Origin: CBFFRJ01 sp965644225
GTDB taxonomy: Bacteria > Pseudomonadota > Gammaproteobacteria > Enterobacterales > Enterobacteriaceae
Direction of reading: 5' to 3'
DNA: 64,000 nt
Assembly: GCF_965644225.1 (NCBI RefSeq)
Contig: NZ_CBFFRJ010000001.1
Coordinates: 52,970 to 116,969, forward strand
A program made the translations under genes and the position numbers. A model generated the notes under the pieces. The model saw nothing but the letters and a program-made list of their open reading frames with translations. It did not search any database and was not told the DNA's origin. Below are positions 40,777-50,556 of the stretch, piece by piece; position 1 is the stretch's first letter; each line of letters begins with the position of its first letter.

Positions 40777-43209
40777 TTAGTCTGCGATTTTCTTTTTAGC
40801 TGCGCGCTTAGCTTTGGTTGCCGCGGCGATTTTTTGGGTTTTCGTCGACGGTTTTTTCACGCTTTTTTCTTTCTTCGGTTTCGCAGGGCCTTTCGCTTTA
40901 CGAAATTCGCTGTCGGGCTCGAAGTTCACTTTCTTACCTGTCTGGCGGCGTTTACCCGCAGGTTTGGCGCCGCTGCCTTTCTTCGCGTTATCACGTGCGG
41001 TTTTACCCACGTTGCGCGGACCACGTTCGCTGGAGATCAGCGAGAAGTCGATTTTACGCTCGTCCATATTGACGGCTTCCACCTTCACTTCCACCCGATC
41101 GCCCAGCCGATAAGTCTGGCCGCCGGACTCGCCAATCAGACGCTGGCCCACCTGGTCAAAGCGGTAGTAGTCGTTATCCAGCGAGGAAACATGCACCAGG
41201 CCGTCGATAAACAGATCCGTCAGACGCACAAAGAAGCCAAAACCGGTCACGCTGGCAATCACGCCAGGGAAGATATTGCCCACCTGATCCTGCATAAAGT
41301 CGCACTTCAGCCAGTCCGAGACTTCGCGGGTGGCTTCGTCAGCGCGACGTTCGGTCATTGAACAGTGCTGACCCAGTTGCAGCATCTCTTCCAGGCTGTA
41401 GTGCCAGCCGCCGGTATCGGTCGAGTTGCCTGTGTGGCCCTCATCTTTCGCCAGCAGATATTTGATGGCGCGATGCAGCGACAGATCCGGGTAACGGCGA
41501 ATAGGCGAGGTAAAGTGCGCATAGGATTGCAATGCCAGACCAAAGTGACCGCGGTTTTCCGGGTCATAGACGGCCTGTTTCATTGAGCGCAGCAGCATGG
41601 TTTGCAGCATCTCATGATCGGGACGGTCAGCGATGGACTCCAGCAAGGCGGCATAATCCGCTGGCTCCGGTTTGTTACCGCCGGGCAGCTCCAGACCCAG
41701 CTCCGCCAGGACGGTGCGGAAGGAGGTAATCGCTTCGGTGGTTGGCTTGTCGTGAATACGGAACAGCGCAGGTTCTTTCTCTTTTTCGACATAACGCGCA
41801 GCCGAGATATTGGCGAGGATCATGCACTCTTCGATAAGCTTGTGGGCATCGTTACGCTGGGTCTGTTCAATGCGTTCGATGCGACGTTCCGCGTTGAAAA
41901 TAAACTTCGCTTCTTCGCTTTCAAACGAGATCCCACCGCGTTCAGCACGAGATGCGTCCAGCACTTTGTAGAGATTATGCAGCTCTTCGATATGCTTCAC
42001 CAAAGGAGCATACTGCTCACGCAGTTCCTGATCGCCCTGCAACATGTGCCACACTTTAGTGTAGGTCAGACGCGCATGGGAGCTCATAACCGCTTCGTAG
42101 AACGTGTAGCTCGTCAGGCGACCTTTGGCTGAAATGGTCATTTCACAGACCATGCACAGACGATCGACCTGCGGGTTGAGGGAACACAGACCGTTCGAGA
42201 GCACTTCCGGCAGCATCGGGACAACCTGCGACGGGAAATAGACCGAGGTTCCGCGGCTGCGGGCTTCGGCATCCAGCGCGGTCGGCGGGCGAACGTAATA
42301 GCTGACGTCGGCAATGGCTACCCATAAACGCCAGCCACCGCCGCGTTTCTTCTCACAATAGACGGCGTCATCGAAGTCGCGAGCGTCTTCACCATCAATG
42401 GTCACCAGCGGCAGGTCGCGCAAATCGACGCGGCCTATTTTCGCTTCTTCCGGCACCTGCTCTTTCAGGCTCGCAATCTGTTTTTCAACTTCAGGCGGCC
42501 AGACATACGGAATTTCATGGGTGCGCAGCGCCATATCAACGGCCATGCCGGTGCCCATATTATCGCCCAGCACCTCAACGATTTTACCGATGGCTTTGGT
42601 GCGGCGGGTCGGGCGTTGGGTCAGTTCGACCACCACCACAAAGCCCATGCGCGCTCCCATTGTCTCTTCCGGCGGCACCAGAATGTCAAAGCTCAGGCGG
42701 CTGTCATCCGGGACGACAAAGCCCACGCCCGCATCGGTAAAGTAGCGGCCCACAATTTGCCCGGTTTTCGGCTCCAGGATGCGTACAACACGAGCTTCGC
42801 GACGACCTTTACGATCGGCTCCCAGCGGCTGGGCGAGGATCTGGTCGCCGTGCATGCACATTTTCATCTGTTCGCTGGAGAGATACAGATCGTCTTTGCG
42901 CCCTTCAACACGCAGGAAACCGAAACCATCGCGGTGACCAATGACAATACCTTTTAGCAGGTCAAGACGCTCTGGCAGGGCATAGCACTGACGGCGGGTA
43001 AAGACCAGTTGCCCGTCACGTTCCATGGCGCGCAGGCGGCGACGAAGAGCCTCTTGTTGTTCTTCGCCTTCAATATTGAGTTCAACGGCCAGTTCATCGC
43101 GACTGGCTGGTTTTTCACGTTTGGTGAGGTGTTCAAGAATGAATTCGCGGCTGGGGATAGGATTGGAATATTTTTCAGCTTCGCGTTCAAGGAAAGGATC
43201 GTGTGACAT
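40777..43209 (-). CDS. rnr: Ribonuclease R
   Basis: This 810-aa processive 3'-5' exoribonuclease has an N-terminal winged helix and two cold-shock domains (about 20-260). The RNB catalytic domain (about 265-600) contains DLPLVTIDGEDARDFDDAV with the metal-binding Asp cluster. An S1 domain (about 640-730) and a Lys-rich tail (about 750-810) complete it. It degrades structured RNA and serves trans-translation. The ATG at 43209 (MSHDPFLERE) has GGAGG upstream; the longer frame is rejected. It follows nsrR by 37 bases, so they are probably co-transcribed. Confidence 0.97.
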   Translation of the reverse strand: MSHDPFLEREAEKYSNPIPSREFILEHLTKREKPASRDELAVELNIEGEEQQEALRRRLRAMERDGQLVFTRRQCYALPERLDLLKGIVIGHRDGFGFLRVEGRKDDLYLSSEQMKMCMHGDQILAQPLGADRKGRREARVVRILEPKTGQIVGRYFTDAGVGFVVPDDSRLSFDILVPPEETMGARMGFVVVVELTQRPTRRTKAIGKIVEVLGDNMGTGMAVDMALRTHEIPYVWPPEVEKQIASLKEQVPEEAKIGRVDLRDLPLVTIDGEDARDFDDAVYCEKKRGGGWRLWVAIADVSYYVRPPTALDAEARSRGTSVYFPSQVVPMLPEVLSNGLCSLNPQVDRLCMVCEMTISAKGRLTSYTFYEAVMSSHARLTYTKVWHMLQGDQELREQYAPLVKHIEELHNLYKVLDASRAERGGISFESEEAKFIFNAERRIERIEQTQRNDAHKLIEECMILANISAARYVEKEKEPALFRIHDKPTTEAITSFRTVLAELGLELPGGNKPEPADYAALLESIADRPDHEMLQTMLLRSMKQAVYDPENRGHFGLALQSYAHFTSPIRRYPDLSLHRAIKYLLAKDEGHTGNSTDTGGWHYSLEEMLQLGQHCSMTERRADEATREVSDWLKCDFMQDQVGNIFPGVIASVTGFGFFVRLTDLFIDGLVHVSSLDNDYYRFDQVGQRLIGESGGQTYRLGDRVEVKVEAVNMDERKIDFSLISSERGPRNVGKTARDNAKKGSGAKPAGKRRQTGKKVNFEPDSEFRKAKGPAKPKKEKSVKKPSTKTQKIAAATKAKRAAKKKIAD

Positions 43210-43246
43210 AGCGGTTCCTCCGTAGTCATCTCTGATGGCGATTTTT

Positions 43247-43672
43247 TCAGTCCACCAGCAATAATTTGTAAAGCGGTTGATTCTCTTCAACCAGATCGGC
43301 CAGCGTGTAGTTATCCAGTTCCTTAAGGAAACTCTGCACAGCCTTTGAAAGCGCCTGCTTGAGGCGGCAGGCGGAAGTAATATGGCAAAATTCGCTGCTG
43401 CAATTCACAAGCGACAGCGGTTCCAGGTCACGCACGACATCACCAATACAAATGTCCCTGGCGGCTCTGCCCAGACGGATGCCACCGTTTTTTCCCCTGA
43501 CAGCCATCACGTAGCCTTCACGACTAAGTTGATTGATTATTTTGACCATATGATTACGGGACACACCATAAATCTCAGTGACTTCGGTGATATTCGTCAT
43601 TTTCCCTTCTGGCAATGACGCCATATAAATCAACGCACGTAATCCGTAATCGGTGAAGCTCGTTAACTGCAC
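43247..43672 (-). CDS. nsrR: Nitric-oxide-sensing Rrf2-family repressor NsrR
   Basis: This 141-aa Rrf2-type regulator has an N-terminal winged helix (TNITEVTEIYGVSRNHMVKIINQL) and the Fe-S ligands Cys91, Cys96 and Cys102 in NCSSEFCHITSACRLKQ. Nitric oxide attacks the cluster and frees target promoters. I start it at GTG 43672 (VQLTSFTDYGLRAL), with GAGG upstream, as in E. coli; the open frame runs 50 codons further but is not conserved. A clear NsrR site precedes ytfE in this window. Confidence 0.96.
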   Translation of the reverse strand: MQLTSFTDYGLRALIYMASLPEGKMTNITEVTEIYGVSRNHMVKIINQLSREGYVMAVRGKNGGIRLGRAARDICIGDVVRDLEPLSLVNCSSEFCHITSACRLKQALSKAVQSFLKELDNYTLADLVEENQPLYKLLLVD

Positions 43673-43821
43673 ATCAACCTCAGAAACAGGGGAAAGAGAT
43701 ATACCCGCAGGTATTGACTCTATTGATGATAAACCAGCCAGCAGGAATGCCACTAATTTATTTGAACTGAAGGGGAAAAAAGCGAGGAGAACGGGGCCTG
43801 CCAGGCAAGCCCCTGAGAACA

Positions 43822-45120
43822 TTACGCGTCGAACGGGTCGCGCAGGATCATAGTTTCAGTACGATCCGGGCCGGTAGAGATGATATCGATCGGCACGCCA
43901 GTCAGTTCTTCAATACGTTTGATGTAGTCCAGCGCGGTTTGCGGCAGACCATCACGCGTTTTCACACCAAAGGTGCTTTCAGACCAGCCAGGCATTGATT
44001 CATAAATCGGCTCAATACCTTCCCAGTTGTCTGCCGCCAGCGGAGTGGTGGTCACTTCGCGGCCATCAGGCATACGGTAACCGACGCAGATTTTCACTTC
44101 TTTCAGGCCATCCAGCACGTCGAGCTTGGTCAGGCAGAAACCAGACAGGGAGTTAATCTGTACGGCACGACGAATCGCAACGATATCCAGCCAGCCGGTA
44201 CGACGACGACGACCGGTAGTCGCGCCAAATTCATTACCCTGCTTGCACAGGAACTCGCCGATGTCATCAAACAGTTCAGTCGGGAACGGACCAGCACCCA
44301 CGCGAGTGGAGTAAGCTTTGATGATACCCAGAACGTAATCGACATAACGCGGACCCAGGCCGGAGCCGGTTGCCACGCCACCTGCAGTGGTGTTGGAGGA
44401 GGTTACGTACGGATAAGTACCGTGGTCGATATCCAGCAGCGTACCCTGTGCGCCTTCGAACATGACGAAGTCGCCGCGAATACGTGCCTGATCCAGCAGA
44501 TCGGAAACATCAACCACCATCGCGGTCAGGATGTCGGCAATCGCCATCACATCGTCCAGCACTTTCTGGTAGTCAACCGCTTCTGCTTTGTAGAAGTTCA
44601 CCAGCTGGAAGTTGTGATATTCCATCACTTCTTTCAGTTTGTCAGCAAAGGTTGCTTTGTCGAACAGGTCGCCTACACGCAGGCCACGACGAGCTACTTT
44701 ATCTTCATAAGCAGGCCCAATACCACGACCGGTAGTGCCGATAGCTTTAGAACCGCGCGCTTTTTCACGCGCTACGTCCAGCGCCACATGATAATCAAGG
44801 ATCAGCGGGCACGCTTCGGACAACAGCAGGCGTTCACGAACCGGGATACCACGGTCTTCCAGACCTTTCATCTCTTTCATCAGCGCAGCCGGAGACAGCA
44901 CAACACCGTTGCCGATGATGCTGGTGACGTTTTCGCGGAGAATACCTGATGGAATCAGATGGAGGACGGTTTTTTCACCGTTGATTACGAGAGTATGGCC
45001 TGCGTTGTGACCGCCCTGGTAGCGTACAACATATTTAGCCCGTTCAGTCAGAAGATCAACAATCTTCCCTTTACCTTCGTCACCCCATTGGGTGCCCAGT
45101 ACGACGACGTTGTTACCCAT
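43822..45120 (-). CDS. purA: Adenylosuccinate synthetase
   Basis: This 432-aa enzyme condenses IMP and aspartate with GTP to adenylosuccinate, the first committed step to AMP. The GTP/IMP loop GTQWGDEGKGKIVDLL, GGHNAGHTLV, TTGRGIGPAYEDK and the C-terminal GPDRTETMILRDPFDA are all present. Length equals E. coli. A PurR-like half site lies in its leader. It precedes nsrR on the same strand by 149 bases. Confidence 0.98.
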   Translation of the reverse strand: MGNNVVVLGTQWGDEGKGKIVDLLTERAKYVVRYQGGHNAGHTLVINGEKTVLHLIPSGILRENVTSIIGNGVVLSPAALMKEMKGLEDRGIPVRERLLLSEACPLILDYHVALDVAREKARGSKAIGTTGRGIGPAYEDKVARRGLRVGDLFDKATFADKLKEVMEYHNFQLVNFYKAEAVDYQKVLDDVMAIADILTAMVVDVSDLLDQARIRGDFVMFEGAQGTLLDIDHGTYPYVTSSNTTAGGVATGSGLGPRYVDYVLGIIKAYSTRVGAGPFPTELFDDIGEFLCKQGNEFGATTGRRRRTGWLDIVAIRRAVQINSLSGFCLTKLDVLDGLKEVKICVGYRMPDGREVTTTPLAADNWEGIEPIYESMPGWSESTFGVKTRDGLPQTALDYIKRIEELTGVPIDIISTGPDRTETMILRDPFDA

Positions 45121-45126
45121 TTTTCA

Positions 45127-45142
45127 AAATCACCGTTTGCTT
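45127..45142 (-). promoter_or_regulatory. Possible PurR site in the purA leader
   Basis: On the minus strand AAGCAAACGGTGATTT starts 22 bases before purA. The left half fits the PurR consensus ACGCAAACG; the right half is poor. E. coli purA is a PurR target. Confidence 0.4.
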
Positions 45143-45222
45143 AAAAATGGATTCTACCATCGGATTTTCAGATAGACAGCACTTTTTGTACCCAAATCAA
45201 GGCAAATACGCCCATTTTTTGA

Positions 45223-45420
45223 TCAGCCAATCGTTTTCCTCAACATGTAGTAGATAACAATGCCGGCAACCACAAGCCCGCCGCCAAAGCGACGCAGGAT
45301 ATTGTCCGGAAGAGTGCTCATGGTGGCGATCATTCGACGCCATGCACGCGGATATAGCATCGGACCCAGACCTTCAAGCACCAGAACGAGGGCCAGTGCC
45401 AGCCAGATTGTTGCGTTCAT
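45223..45420 (-). CDS. yjeT: YjeT, DUF2065 inner-membrane protein
   Basis: This 65-aa protein has two predicted helices (MNATIWLALALVLVLEGLGPMLYP and GGGLVVAGIVIYYML), typical of DUF2065. Its function is unknown. It lies between the hflKC terminator and purA, as in E. coli. Confidence 0.9.
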   Translation of the reverse strand: MNATIWLALALVLVLEGLGPMLYPRAWRRMIATMSTLPDNILRRFGGGLVVAGIVIYYMLRKTIG

Positions 45421-45438
45421 TGTTGTCCTTATAAAAAG

Positions 45439-45471
45439 AAAACCACCGCTCTTAAAAGAGCCGGTGGTTTT
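45439..45471 (-). terminator. Terminator of the hflKC operon
   Basis: AAAACCACC (45439-45447) pairs with GGTGGTTTT (45463-45471), extended by GCTCTT/AAGAGC. On the minus strand it ends TTTTCTTTTT. It closes the long amiB-to-hflC operon. Confidence 0.9.
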
Positions 45472-45494
45472 AGATAGAAACTGCTTAAATCAGT

Positions 45495-46499
45495 TTAGCG
45501 GTTAGCTGAGGTCGGTGACTTCATATAACGGAAGAAGTCGCTATCCGGGCTGAGCACCATCACGTCCTGATTACTCTGGAAGCTGCTTTCGTATGCGCGC
45601 AGGCTACGGATAAAGGCATAGAAGTCAGGATCCTGGCTAAAGGCATCGGCGAACAACTTCGCGGCTTCAGCATCACCTTCACCACGCAGGATTCGGCCCT
45701 GACGCTCAGATTCAGCCAGCGTTTTGGTGACTTCGTAATCGGCAGTAGCGCGCAGTTTTTCCGCCTCTTCCTGACCCTGAGAACGGTGGCGACGGGCAAC
45801 CGCTTCACGCTCGGCACGCATACGGTTGAAGATCGCTTCCGACACTTCAGTTGGCAGGTTGATTTGCTTGATACGCACGTCCACCACTTCAATACCTAAT
45901 GCCGCCATACTGTTCGGGTTAATCACCGGCACTTTGCCGTTGGTTTCCGCCTGAACAAGCTCAGCCGCTTTAGCAATAGCGTCATCCGCGGCCGGCGTCG
46001 CCACTTCATCTTCGGTACCTGCGGAACCGGAGTTCAGAGCATCGCGGACTTCCAGCGTCAGACGACCACGCGAGTCGGTAACGATATCTTTCACATCCAG
46101 ACGACCAATTTCAGAACGCAGACGGTCAGAGAATTTACGTTTCAGCAGGACTTCCGCCTGAGAAACATCACCACCGCCCGTTGCCAGGAAGTAACGGCTG
46201 AAATCACTGATGCGCCACTTGATGTAAGAGTCGACGATGAGGTCTTTCTTCTCTTTGGTCACGAAACGATCGGCCTGGTTATCCATGGTCTGGATACGTG
46301 CGTCGAGCGTTTTCACGGACTGAATAAACGGAACTTTAAAGTGCAGGCCTGGCTCATAAATGACCGGTTTTTTGTCACCATCACGCACGACGCTGCTGAA
46401 CTGGAACTTGATTCCGCGCTCACCCTCTTTCACGACAAAAATCGAGGTATAGAGCACAACCAGCGCGATAACAATGATCGCAATAACTGACTTACGCAT
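45495..46499 (-). CDS. hflC: FtsH protease modulator HflC
   Basis: This 334-aa SPFH/prohibitin-domain protein has an N-terminal signal-anchor helix (MRKSVIAIIVIALVVLYTSIFVV) and a periplasmic SPFH domain. A long charged helix (RMRAEREAVARRHRSQGQEEAEKLRATADYE region) precedes a hydrophobic tail. With HflK it forms the cage around FtsH and tunes membrane-protein proteolysis. It starts 2 bases after the hflK stop. Confidence 0.97.
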   Translation of the reverse strand: MRKSVIAIIVIALVVLYTSIFVVKEGERGIKFQFSSVVRDGDKKPVIYEPGLHFKVPFIQSVKTLDARIQTMDNQADRFVTKEKKDLIVDSYIKWRISDFSRYFLATGGGDVSQAEVLLKRKFSDRLRSEIGRLDVKDIVTDSRGRLTLEVRDALNSGSAGTEDEVATPAADDAIAKAAELVQAETNGKVPVINPNSMAALGIEVVDVRIKQINLPTEVSEAIFNRMRAEREAVARRHRSQGQEEAEKLRATADYEVTKTLAESERQGRILRGEGDAEAAKLFADAFSQDPDFYAFIRSLRAYESSFQSNQDVMVLSPDSDFFRYMKSPTSANR

Positions 46500-46501
46500 C
46501 G

Positions 46502-47767
46502 TTATTCCCCCTGACGCTGGTAGTCGTTACGCTGCGCGTTGGCGCGGCGTTGGTCCATGATATCGCCCTGGCTGGAGGACGAAGTTGTACTTGCGCCGCT
46601 TGAGCCGGAAGACGATGCAGGCGGCAGGCGCAGGAGATTATTTGCGCCACTGCTATCACTCTTTACCGCCGGTGCGTTACCCCCTTTCAACATCTGATCG
46701 AGCGGGAGAACCATCAGGTTGCCGCCTTTATCGTTAACCAGCACTTTGCGCGTATGGCTCAGCACTTTTTCCATGGTCTCGATATAAAGACGTTCGCGGG
46801 TAATTTGCGGCGCAGCCTTATACTCAGGCAGGAGCCGGGCAAAGCGGGCCACTTCACCCTGAGCTTCCAGCACGGTCTGAGTCTTATACGCGCGCGCTTC
46901 TTCCAGAATACGCTGCGCCTGACCGTTGGCACGTGGCTGCACTTCGTTGATGTAGGCTTCAGCTTCACGAATGTATTGCTGTTCGTTTTCACGGGCAGCA
47001 ATCGCATCATCAAACGCGGCTTTCACTTCTTCAGGCGGACGCGCAGTCTGGAAGTTGACGTCCAGCAGGGTAATACCCATGTTGTATGGACGAATGGTTT
47101 CTTCCAGCTCACGCTGGGTATCGCTACGAATAACGGTACGGCCCTCGGTGAGGATGCGATCCATCGTGTATTTACCGATAACGCCACGCAATGCGCTGTC
47201 CGTCGCCTGACGCAGGCTGTCGTCGGCGCTGGTCACGCTAAACAGATAACGTTCCGGATCGGTCACACGGTACTGTACGTTCATTTCAACGCGTACGACG
47301 TTCTCATCAGAGGTCAGCATCACGCCAGAGGCCGCCAGCTCACGCACGGATTCAACGTTTACCGCCGTCACGTTATCGACGAACGTCGGTTTCCAGTTCA
47401 GGCCTGGTTGAACCAGATGACTGAACTTACCAAAACGCGTCACGACGCCGCGCTCGGCTTCTTTGATGGTGTAGAACCCACTGGCAGCCCAGATAATCAC
47501 GACCGCCGCAGCAGCTATGCTAACGATACGTCCGCCAATGTGGGCGCGTGGGCCGGAAGGTTGCTGACTTCCACCGCCAGACCCCGTGCCTTTACCACCG
47601 CCCAGACCGCCGAGCTTTTTGCTCAGCTTGCGGAAAATATCATCCAGATCAGGAGGACCCTGATCGCGACCGCCTTTGTTTCCATTTCCCTCAGAGTTGC
47701 CGCCTGGTTTGCTGCTTCCCCACGGGTCGCGGTCTTGTCCGTTATTACCGGGCTGATTCCACGCCAT
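46502..47767 (-). CDS. hflK: FtsH protease modulator HflK
   Basis: This 421-aa protein has a Gly/Asn/Asp-rich cytoplasmic N-terminus (about 1-75), one transmembrane helix at about 80-98 (IVSIAAAAVVIIWAASGFYTI), a periplasmic SPFH domain and a Ser/Gln-rich C-terminus. It assembles with HflC around FtsH. An inverted repeat (CTTTGGG/CCCAAAG, 47808-47824) lies in the 81-base gap from hflX. Confidence 0.97.
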   Translation of the reverse strand: MAWNQPGNNGQDRDPWGSSKPGGNSEGNGNKGGRDQGPPDLDDIFRKLSKKLGGLGGGKGTGSGGGSQQPSGPRAHIGGRIVSIAAAAVVIIWAASGFYTIKEAERGVVTRFGKFSHLVQPGLNWKPTFVDNVTAVNVESVRELAASGVMLTSDENVVRVEMNVQYRVTDPERYLFSVTSADDSLRQATDSALRGVIGKYTMDRILTEGRTVIRSDTQRELEETIRPYNMGITLLDVNFQTARPPEEVKAAFDDAIAARENEQQYIREAEAYINEVQPRANGQAQRILEEARAYKTQTVLEAQGEVARFARLLPEYKAAPQITRERLYIETMEKVLSHTRKVLVNDKGGNLMVLPLDQMLKGGNAPAVKSDSSGANNLLRLPPASSSGSSGASTTSSSSQGDIMDQRRANAQRNDYQRQGE

Positions 47768-47848
47768 GTATGTGCTCCATATTTGTTATACGGTTTTACC
47801 CTTTATGCTTTGGGTACCCCAAAGGGGAAAATCCTTCTGGCCAACCGG

Positions 47849-49129
47849 TCAGACGACGTAGTCCTCTAATGCCGGTTCTTGCTTACAGAGTCGACGCCAG
47901 TCCACAATCGGCATACGCACCTGCATGCCCAGACTCCCGTCTTCCTCCATCCACTCTTTTTCGATGGCCTGAAGCTGATAAAAACGACTTCTCAGGCGAC
48001 CTTCTTTTGCCGGTAAGCGCAACGTATGCTGCGCTACCTCACCAGACAGTCGCTCAGTTAAAGCCCTGAATAACAGTGGTACGCCCACTCCGGTCTGGGC
48101 AGATAACCAGACCCGAATCGGTTTGTTCTCTTCATCCCGATCAATACGTGGTTCAAAATCATCCAGCATATCGATTTTGTTCATCACCAGAAGTGTCGGG
48201 ATTTCGTGCGCATCGATTTCCTCGAGCACAACATTTACAGCATCAATATTGTCCTGCAACCGCACATCGGCGGCATCTATCACATGTAACAGCAACGTCG
48301 CCTGCCGGGTTTCCTGCAACGTCGCTTTAAACGCGGCCACTAAATCGTGTGGCAAATGGCGGATGAACCCAACGGTATCCGCCAACACGGTTTCACCTAC
48401 GTCGACAACATCGATACGACGCAACGTGGGATCAAGCGTGGCGAATAATTGATCCGCCGCATACACCTGAGCCTCGGTTATCTGATTAAACAAGGTAGAT
48501 TTACCGGCGTTGGTATAACCCACCAGCGACACCGTTGGGATATCCGCTTTCGTACGCGAGCGGCGTCCCTGTTCACGCTGCTTTTCCACTTTCTCAAGCC
48601 GCGAGAGGATTTGCATAATACGGTTACGCAGTAAACGACGGTCAGTTTCGAGCTGGGTTTCACCCGGACCACGCAAACCAATACCGCCTTTTTGTCTTTC
48701 AAGGTGGGTCCAGCCACGCACCAGGCGCGTAGCCAAATGGCGCAACTGCGCCAGCTCAACCTGCAATTTACCTTCATGGGTACGCGCACGTTGGGCAAAA
48801 ATATCTAATATCAAACCGGTACGATCAATCACCCGGCATTCACATAAAAGTTCGAGATTACGTTCCTGAGCCGGACTCAATGCGTGATCAAATAAAACAA
48901 CAGAAGCCCCTGTCGCTTTTACGGCTTCCGCAATTTCGACAGCCTTACCTTCACCAACAAAATACTTGGGGTGCGGTGCTTTACGGCTACCAGTAATCAC
49001 CTGCATTGCTTCGACACCAGCGGAAGAGACCAGAGATTCAAACTCCTGGAGGTCTTCCATATCTTTGTCTTGCGAAAAATAGATGTGTACCAGTACCGCC
49101 TGCTCACCGGCTTCATAACGGTCAAACAA
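47849..49129 (-). CDS. hflX: Ribosome-splitting GTPase HflX
   Basis: This 426-aa protein has an N-terminal HflX domain, a coiled linker (about 165-195) and a GTPase domain with GYTNAGKSTLFN (G1), DTVGF (G3) and MNKID (G4). It splits stalled 70S ribosomes, notably after heat stress. The start is TTG (MFDRYEAGEQAV), with AGGAGA 9 bases upstream, as in E. coli. It follows hfq by 74 bases. Confidence 0.96.
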   Translation of the reverse strand: MFDRYEAGEQAVLVHIYFSQDKDMEDLQEFESLVSSAGVEAMQVITGSRKAPHPKYFVGEGKAVEIAEAVKATGASVVLFDHALSPAQERNLELLCECRVIDRTGLILDIFAQRARTHEGKLQVELAQLRHLATRLVRGWTHLERQKGGIGLRGPGETQLETDRRLLRNRIMQILSRLEKVEKQREQGRRSRTKADIPTVSLVGYTNAGKSTLFNQITEAQVYAADQLFATLDPTLRRIDVVDVGETVLADTVGFIRHLPHDLVAAFKATLQETRQATLLLHVIDAADVRLQDNIDAVNVVLEEIDAHEIPTLLVMNKIDMLDDFEPRIDRDEENKPIRVWLSAQTGVGVPLLFRALTERLSGEVAQHTLRLPAKEGRLRSRFYQLQAIEKEWMEEDGSLGMQVRMPIVDWRRLCKQEPALEDYVV

Positions 49130-49203
49130 GCGTAAAGTCTCCTAAAATACCAGCGGGGAACTCAGAATCCTGGCTCCCCGGCATGGAATAACAGCCATCA
49201 ACC

Positions 49204-49509
49204 TTATTCGGTTTCTTCGCTGTCTTGCTGAGCAGACGCCTGAGCATTGCTACCATGATGATAGTTGCTGCTGGTACCGCCACCGGCATTGTTGCTGTGA
49301 TGAGAAACCGGGCGAGACGGAACAACAGTGGAAATAGCATGCTTATAGACCATCTGGCTGACCGTGTTTTTCAACAGGATCACGAACTGATCGAAAGACT
49401 CAATTTGCCCTTGCAGCTTAATACCATTCACCAAATAAATTGAAACTGGAACACGTTCCCGACGCAATGCGTTCAGGAACGGATCTTGTAAAGATTGCCC
49501 CTTAGCCAT
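49204..49509 (-). CDS. hfq: RNA chaperone Hfq
   Basis: This 101-aa Sm-like hexamer-forming protein has the Sm1 region (VSIYLVNGIKLQGQIESFDQFVILL, cut short here) and Sm2 motif YKHAIST, followed by a disordered Ser/Asn/His/Gln-rich tail. It pairs small RNAs with mRNAs, including the expected GcvB-cycA interaction. It has AAAGATA-type upstream spacing and follows miaA by 96 bases. Confidence 0.98.
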   Translation of the reverse strand: MAKGQSLQDPFLNALRRERVPVSIYLVNGIKLQGQIESFDQFVILLKNTVSQMVYKHAISTVVPSRPVSHHSNNAGGGTSSNYHHGSNAQASAQQDSEETE

Positions 49510-49605
49510 TCTATCTTTTCCTTATATGCTTGTTTTGTACTTAGAACCCGGGAGTTCTGAAAACTGCGTAAAATTTTGCGCACGATTCCACTTAATTGTA
49601 CACAC

Positions 49606-50556
49606 TCAACCCGCGATAGCACCAATAACCTGTAACACATCGTTGTACGATTGTTGCGGCTTTTCACTGTCTAACCAGTGAACGTCGTCCCAACCACGCA
49701 ACCAGGTTATCTGCCGCTTGGCTAACTGCCTCGTAGCGCAAATACCTCTGTAAACCATTTCGTCATATGAGATCTCGCCAACAAGATATGACCACATCTG
49801 GCGGTATCCCACGCAACGAACGGAAGGCATGTCCGTATGCAAATCTCCGCGAGCAAATAGCGCCCGCACTTCTGCTTCAAAACCCGAAGCCAACATCTGA
49901 TGAAAACGCTGCTCAATTCGCTGATGGAGCAGTTCACGGCTCGCCGGGGCGATGGCGAACTGATACACCTGATACGGCAGAGCGTCTCCTGACGTTTGCG
50001 TCAGATCTGTTAAAGTTTTACCCGAAATGAAAAAAACTTCCAGTGCTCGGGAAAGTCTTTGCGGATCATTTGGATGGATTCGCGCAGCCGCAACAGGATC
50101 AATCGCCTGCAACTGCTGATGTAATGCTTCCCATCCACGCTCTGCTGCTTGTTTCTCAATTTCGGCTCGTACCGTCGGATCGGCACAAGGCAACGGCGAT
50201 AGCCCTTCCAGCAATGCCTTAAAGTAGAGCATCGTGCCCCCCACCAACAGCGGAATACGCCCGGAGGCGGTGATCTCATCCATTTGCGCCAGGGCGTCAC
50301 GGCGAAAATCTGCCGCTGAATACGCCTGGGCCGGATCACGAATATCCAGAAGCCGATGGGGAGCCGCACATAATTCTTCGGCAGTCGGCTTCGCCGTGCC
50401 GATGTCCATCCCCTGATAGATAAGGGCGGAATCTACGCTTATCAACTCAACTGGCAAAACTTTACGTAACTCAATGGCTAACGCTGTTTTACCCGAGGCA
50501 GTCGGCCCCATTAAAAAAATCGCCTTTGGCAGGCCAGTCTTACTGATATCACTCAT
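49606..50556 (-). CDS. miaA: tRNA dimethylallyltransferase MiaA
   Basis: This 316-aa enzyme adds the isopentenyl group to A37 of tRNAs that read UNN codons. The P-loop MGPTASGKTALAIEL, SVDSALIYQGMDIGTAKPT and DIRDPAQAYSAADF are conserved. Its start overlaps the mutL stop by 8 bases, so translation is coupled. E. coli hfq promoters lie in the 3' part of miaA. Confidence 0.97.
   Translation of the reverse strand: MSDISKTGLPKAIFLMGPTASGKTALAIELRKVLPVELISVDSALIYQGMDIGTAKPTAEELCAAPHRLLDIRDPAQAYSAADFRRDALAQMDEITASGRIPLLVGGTMLYFKALLEGLSPLPCADPTVRAEIEKQAAERGWEALHQQLQAIDPVAAARIHPNDPQRLSRALEVFFISGKTLTDLTQTSGDALPYQVYQFAIAPASRELLHQRIEQRFHQMLASGFEAEVRALFARGDLHTDMPSVRCVGYRQMWSYLVGEISYDEMVYRGICATRQLAKRQITWLRGWDDVHWLDSEKPQQSYNDVLQVIGAIAG

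Noticed and set aside
43673..43822. N-terminal extension of nsrR by 50 codons to 43822
   Set aside because: The extension is hydrophobic, not conserved in NsrR, and the GTG at 43672 has a Shine-Dalgarno and the family start.
46754..47869. 371-aa open frame opposite hflK
   Set aside because: hflK on the minus strand is clearly real; the plus-strand frame is a codon-bias shadow with no ribosome binding site or recognisable domain.
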